Below are positions 14,482 through 16,252 of a stretch of 16,252 nt of DNA, piece after piece. The position numbers and the translations under genes were made by a program. How positions within the stretch are numbered: the first letter of the stretch is position 1; each line of letters opens with the position of its first letter. The notes under the pieces were generated by a model that was not told where the DNA came from, did not search any database, and saw only the letters and a list, made by a program, of their open reading frames with translations. This stretch comes from a bacterium (lineage in GTDB: Bacteria; Zhuqueibacterota; Zhuqueibacteria; Thermofontimicrobiales; Thermofontimicrobiaceae), in NCBI GenBank assembly GCA_011046315.1, contig DSAU01000527.1, positions 1-16,252 on the forward strand, in the 5' to 3' direction.

Positions 14482-16083
14482 CTATCTGGCAAAGCGCGTT
14501 TGAAAAGTGGGATTCGCTGCTGCCATTTTTAAAAACACATCCAATGGCAGCAACTCAAATTCCGGACCCAATTTAGCTAAAATCCTTTTGACAAACTCAA
14601 TATGCCCGAATTCGCGCACATGCAACAACAAAAAATAAGGTCGCTGCTGATTCAGGTTGGCTAATTCCATCAGATCATAGGCGGCTTCGGTTTCGTCTCT
14701 GTTTTCAGAGAGATAATAATCGTACGAAATAAAAGGTTTACCATCGATCACTGCAAAGGTATGAGCCGGACGATAGCCATTCACAAACCCAATTGCATCC
14801 GGCATGCCCTGACAAAAAGCTTCAACCAAATCGCGGGGAACATCATCATCCACACCATCGGTTTTCCAGTAATTGGTATGCTCCATAATTTCAAAAACAT
14901 TTAGATCCAATTGCTTCATCAATTGATAGGCTTTTTCGATCATGTCCGGTAAATATTCTTTGGGAACTGATCGCGGATACACATATCCCGGACCTCCAAG
15001 CGCACCGATAAAATAGTCGTTGGGCGTTGCCATATCATAAAAATATTGCATCATTGCCGGTGCCAGCCAGACCCAGTTCATGGTAACTTCCCAGCCGTAG
15101 GGAATATCCCCGCGCCCGGGTTCGGTCCAGGCACCCAGCCCGAGACAATCGGTTTGAATGCAGGAAAGGTAAACTTTTTTCTCCGGAATATATTTTTCTC
15201 CATCGATGAGATTGTGATTGTTTTTAAATTTGTATCCTGGCGTGGTCGGAATCTGATGATTAAAACTCATATTGGGCAAAGTATGAAGTCCCTCAACCCG
15301 CAGCGCATAACTCGACGCTAAACTGACGTGCTGGGCTTCCAGGTCTTTTGCATAAGAGTGCCAGCCCATTACCAATGACATGGGCTTCATCTCGCGAAAA
15401 ATGCGATTGGCAAATTGATATTCCAGCGTATCCGCCGGATCGGTCGATGCATCGGTGAAAAATGCGCCCTTGAGGATGCCGAAATCTGCCACTCCTGGTT
15501 TCATGACTTTTCCGGCGTGCCCTCCCATATAAACCAGATAATCCTTGCTGCATTCGTCCCAATACTCATCGTATGCCCATTTATAGATTTCGTAATCACT
15601 CAGGTTGCTGAATTTATCGCGAAAATCGGTCGTTGGCTCCAGCCCGAACTTTTTAACCAACGGAATCAACTCTTCGGAAACAACTATCGATTTAGTCAAA
15701 CCGGCGACCGTAAAAGCAACGATCAGCGACGTCCGAACTTGTTTATCCCAAACAATATAACCGCTGGCATAACGAGCCAGCCGTGAAAGCGCATCTTCGG
15801 CTGAATTCAGTTGCTGAAACTGCATATTCCTGGACTCGCGGTAATAATCCAGCAGCGGTTCGGAAAATTTAAAATCCCAATCTTTGGGATAAAGAAAATA
15901 TAATCGGGGCGCATCCTGGTTTGCCACCCCCTGCAAGCTAACCATCATGGCATGAACCGGTAAATCGCCCTGAATTTCCCAGTTTTCACCCAGTTTCATC
16001 ACATACATTTGATGGTCGATTTGCGAAAACCCTGCGCCAGCCATCAGCCCCAGCATTGTAATCCAGATCATAATTTTTTTCAT
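14482..16083 (-). CDS. GxGYxYP-domain protein, probably secreted
   Basis: 533 aa. The N-terminus has a lysine pair, a hydrophobic core (IMIWITMLGLMAGAG) and a likely cleavage after about residue 20 (GFSQ), a Sec-type signal peptide without a lipobox cysteine. The family-naming motif is GPGYVYP at 364-370. Upstream, WTEPGRGDIPYGW (319-331) and NWVWLAPAMMQYFYD (336-350) are typical of the same domain. GxGYxYP proteins are putative carbohydrate-active (glycoside-hydrolase-like) proteins common in Bacteroidetes, Planctomycetes and related genomes, but no reaction has been firmly assigned to my knowledge. It would act in the periplasm or outside the cell. The ATG has GAGGTGA about 5 nt upstream. 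It follows the partial gene at the window edge by 23 nt, so the two are likely cotranscribed. Confidence 0.85.
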   Translation of the reverse strand: MKKIMIWITMLGLMAGAGFSQIDHQMYVMKLGENWEIQGDLPVHAMMVSLQGVANQDAPRLYFLYPKDWDFKFSEPLLDYYRESRNMQFQQLNSAEDALSRLARYASGYIVWDKQVRTSLIVAFTVAGLTKSIVVSEELIPLVKKFGLEPTTDFRDKFSNLSDYEIYKWAYDEYWDECSKDYLVYMGGHAGKVMKPGVADFGILKGAFFTDASTDPADTLEYQFANRIFREMKPMSLVMGWHSYAKDLEAQHVSLASSYALRVEGLHTLPNMSFNHQIPTTPGYKFKNNHNLIDGEKYIPEKKVYLSCIQTDCLGLGAWTEPGRGDIPYGWEVTMNWVWLAPAMMQYFYDMATPNDYFIGALGGPGYVYPRSVPKEYLPDMIEKAYQLMKQLDLNVFEIMEHTNYWKTDGVDDDVPRDLVEAFCQGMPDAIGFVNGYRPAHTFAVIDGKPFISYDYYLSENRDETEAAYDLMELANLNQQRPYFLLLHVREFGHIEFVKRILAKLGPEFELLPLDVFLKMAAANPTFQTRFAR

Positions 16084-16106
16084 AATCTCACCTCTTGAGC
16101 TAAATT

Positions 16107-16252
16107 TTATTCAGTTATTCTGTCAAAAACCAGTCGAATCTCAGCCGGTCGGCTGGATCGTTTTTCGATTACAGTTAATTCATTACCATGCCTGCTTATC
16201 TGGTAGCTACGGTAGGTCCGGATGGTTGTCTCTCCCTGCGAGATTTCCACCA
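16107..16252 (-). CDS. Partial CDS, C-terminal end of an unrecognised protein
   Basis: An open frame enters from the right edge of the window and stops at TAA (16109-16107), giving 47 residues that end RLVFDRITE. The visible part has alternating hydrophobic and charged residues (for example TIRTYRSYQISRHG), consistent with beta strands. No family can be recognised from so short a tail. The 23-nt spacing to the GxGYxYP gene suggests it is the upstream gene of the same transcript. Confidence 0.6.
   Translation of the reverse strand, partial: VEISQGETTIRTYRSYQISRHGNELTVIEKRSSRPAEIRLVFDRITE

Overview
This 16.25 kb window has ten complete protein genes and one partial gene. All are on the minus strand, so transcription runs from high to low coordinates. 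The moderate GC content, AT-rich spacers with palindromic repeats, GxGYxYP and uroporphyrinogen-decarboxylase-like (URO-D) proteins, and a tungsten-type aldehyde:ferredoxin oxidoreductase suggest an anaerobic or facultatively anaerobic saccharolytic bacterium. An uncultured FCB-like or KSB1/Calditrichota-like lineage is possible, but that assignment is inference. I saw no rRNA, tRNA, CRISPR array, transposase, regulator or transporter.

Right part (about 11751-16252): the tail of an unrecognised gene, a probably secreted GxGYxYP protein, a 136-bp nested palindromic (REP/MITE-like) element, and two URO-D/corrinoid-methyltransferase-fold proteins. Loci like this in environmental bacteria often sit beside carbohydrate catabolism genes. 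A 451-bp AT-rich spacer with inverted and tandem repeats (11300-11750) then separates this part from the operon.

Left part (100-11299): a tight eight-gene operon. In transcription order it holds: (1) a deoxyhypusine-synthase/ArgZ-like protein of unknown function; (2) a PfkB kinase fused to a HAD phosphatase; (3) a class I aldolase paralogue without the Schiff-base lysine; (4) a class I (FbaB/LsrF-type) aldolase fused to a ferredoxin domain with 16 cysteines in [4Fe-4S]-type motifs; (5) an aldehyde:ferredoxin oxidoreductase with intact cluster and active-site residues; (6) a DUF4432 mutarotase-like protein; (7) a fumarate-reductase-type flavoprotein; (8) a second PfkB sugar kinase. None has a signal peptide or membrane segment, so the set looks cytosolic.

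The most interesting inference is a ferredoxin-linked sugar degradation module. Kinases phosphorylate a sugar or sugar acid, a heteromeric aldolase (active subunit plus pseudo-subunit) cleaves it, and the tungsten enzyme oxidises the released aldehyde. Electrons would pass to the ferredoxin domain carried by the aldolase itself. The substrate cannot be read from the sequence.

Start codons were re-examined. The flavoprotein is better started at an internal ATG, the pseudo-aldolase at an internal GTG, and the aldolase-ferredoxin at the ATG that overlaps the preceding stop (TGATG).
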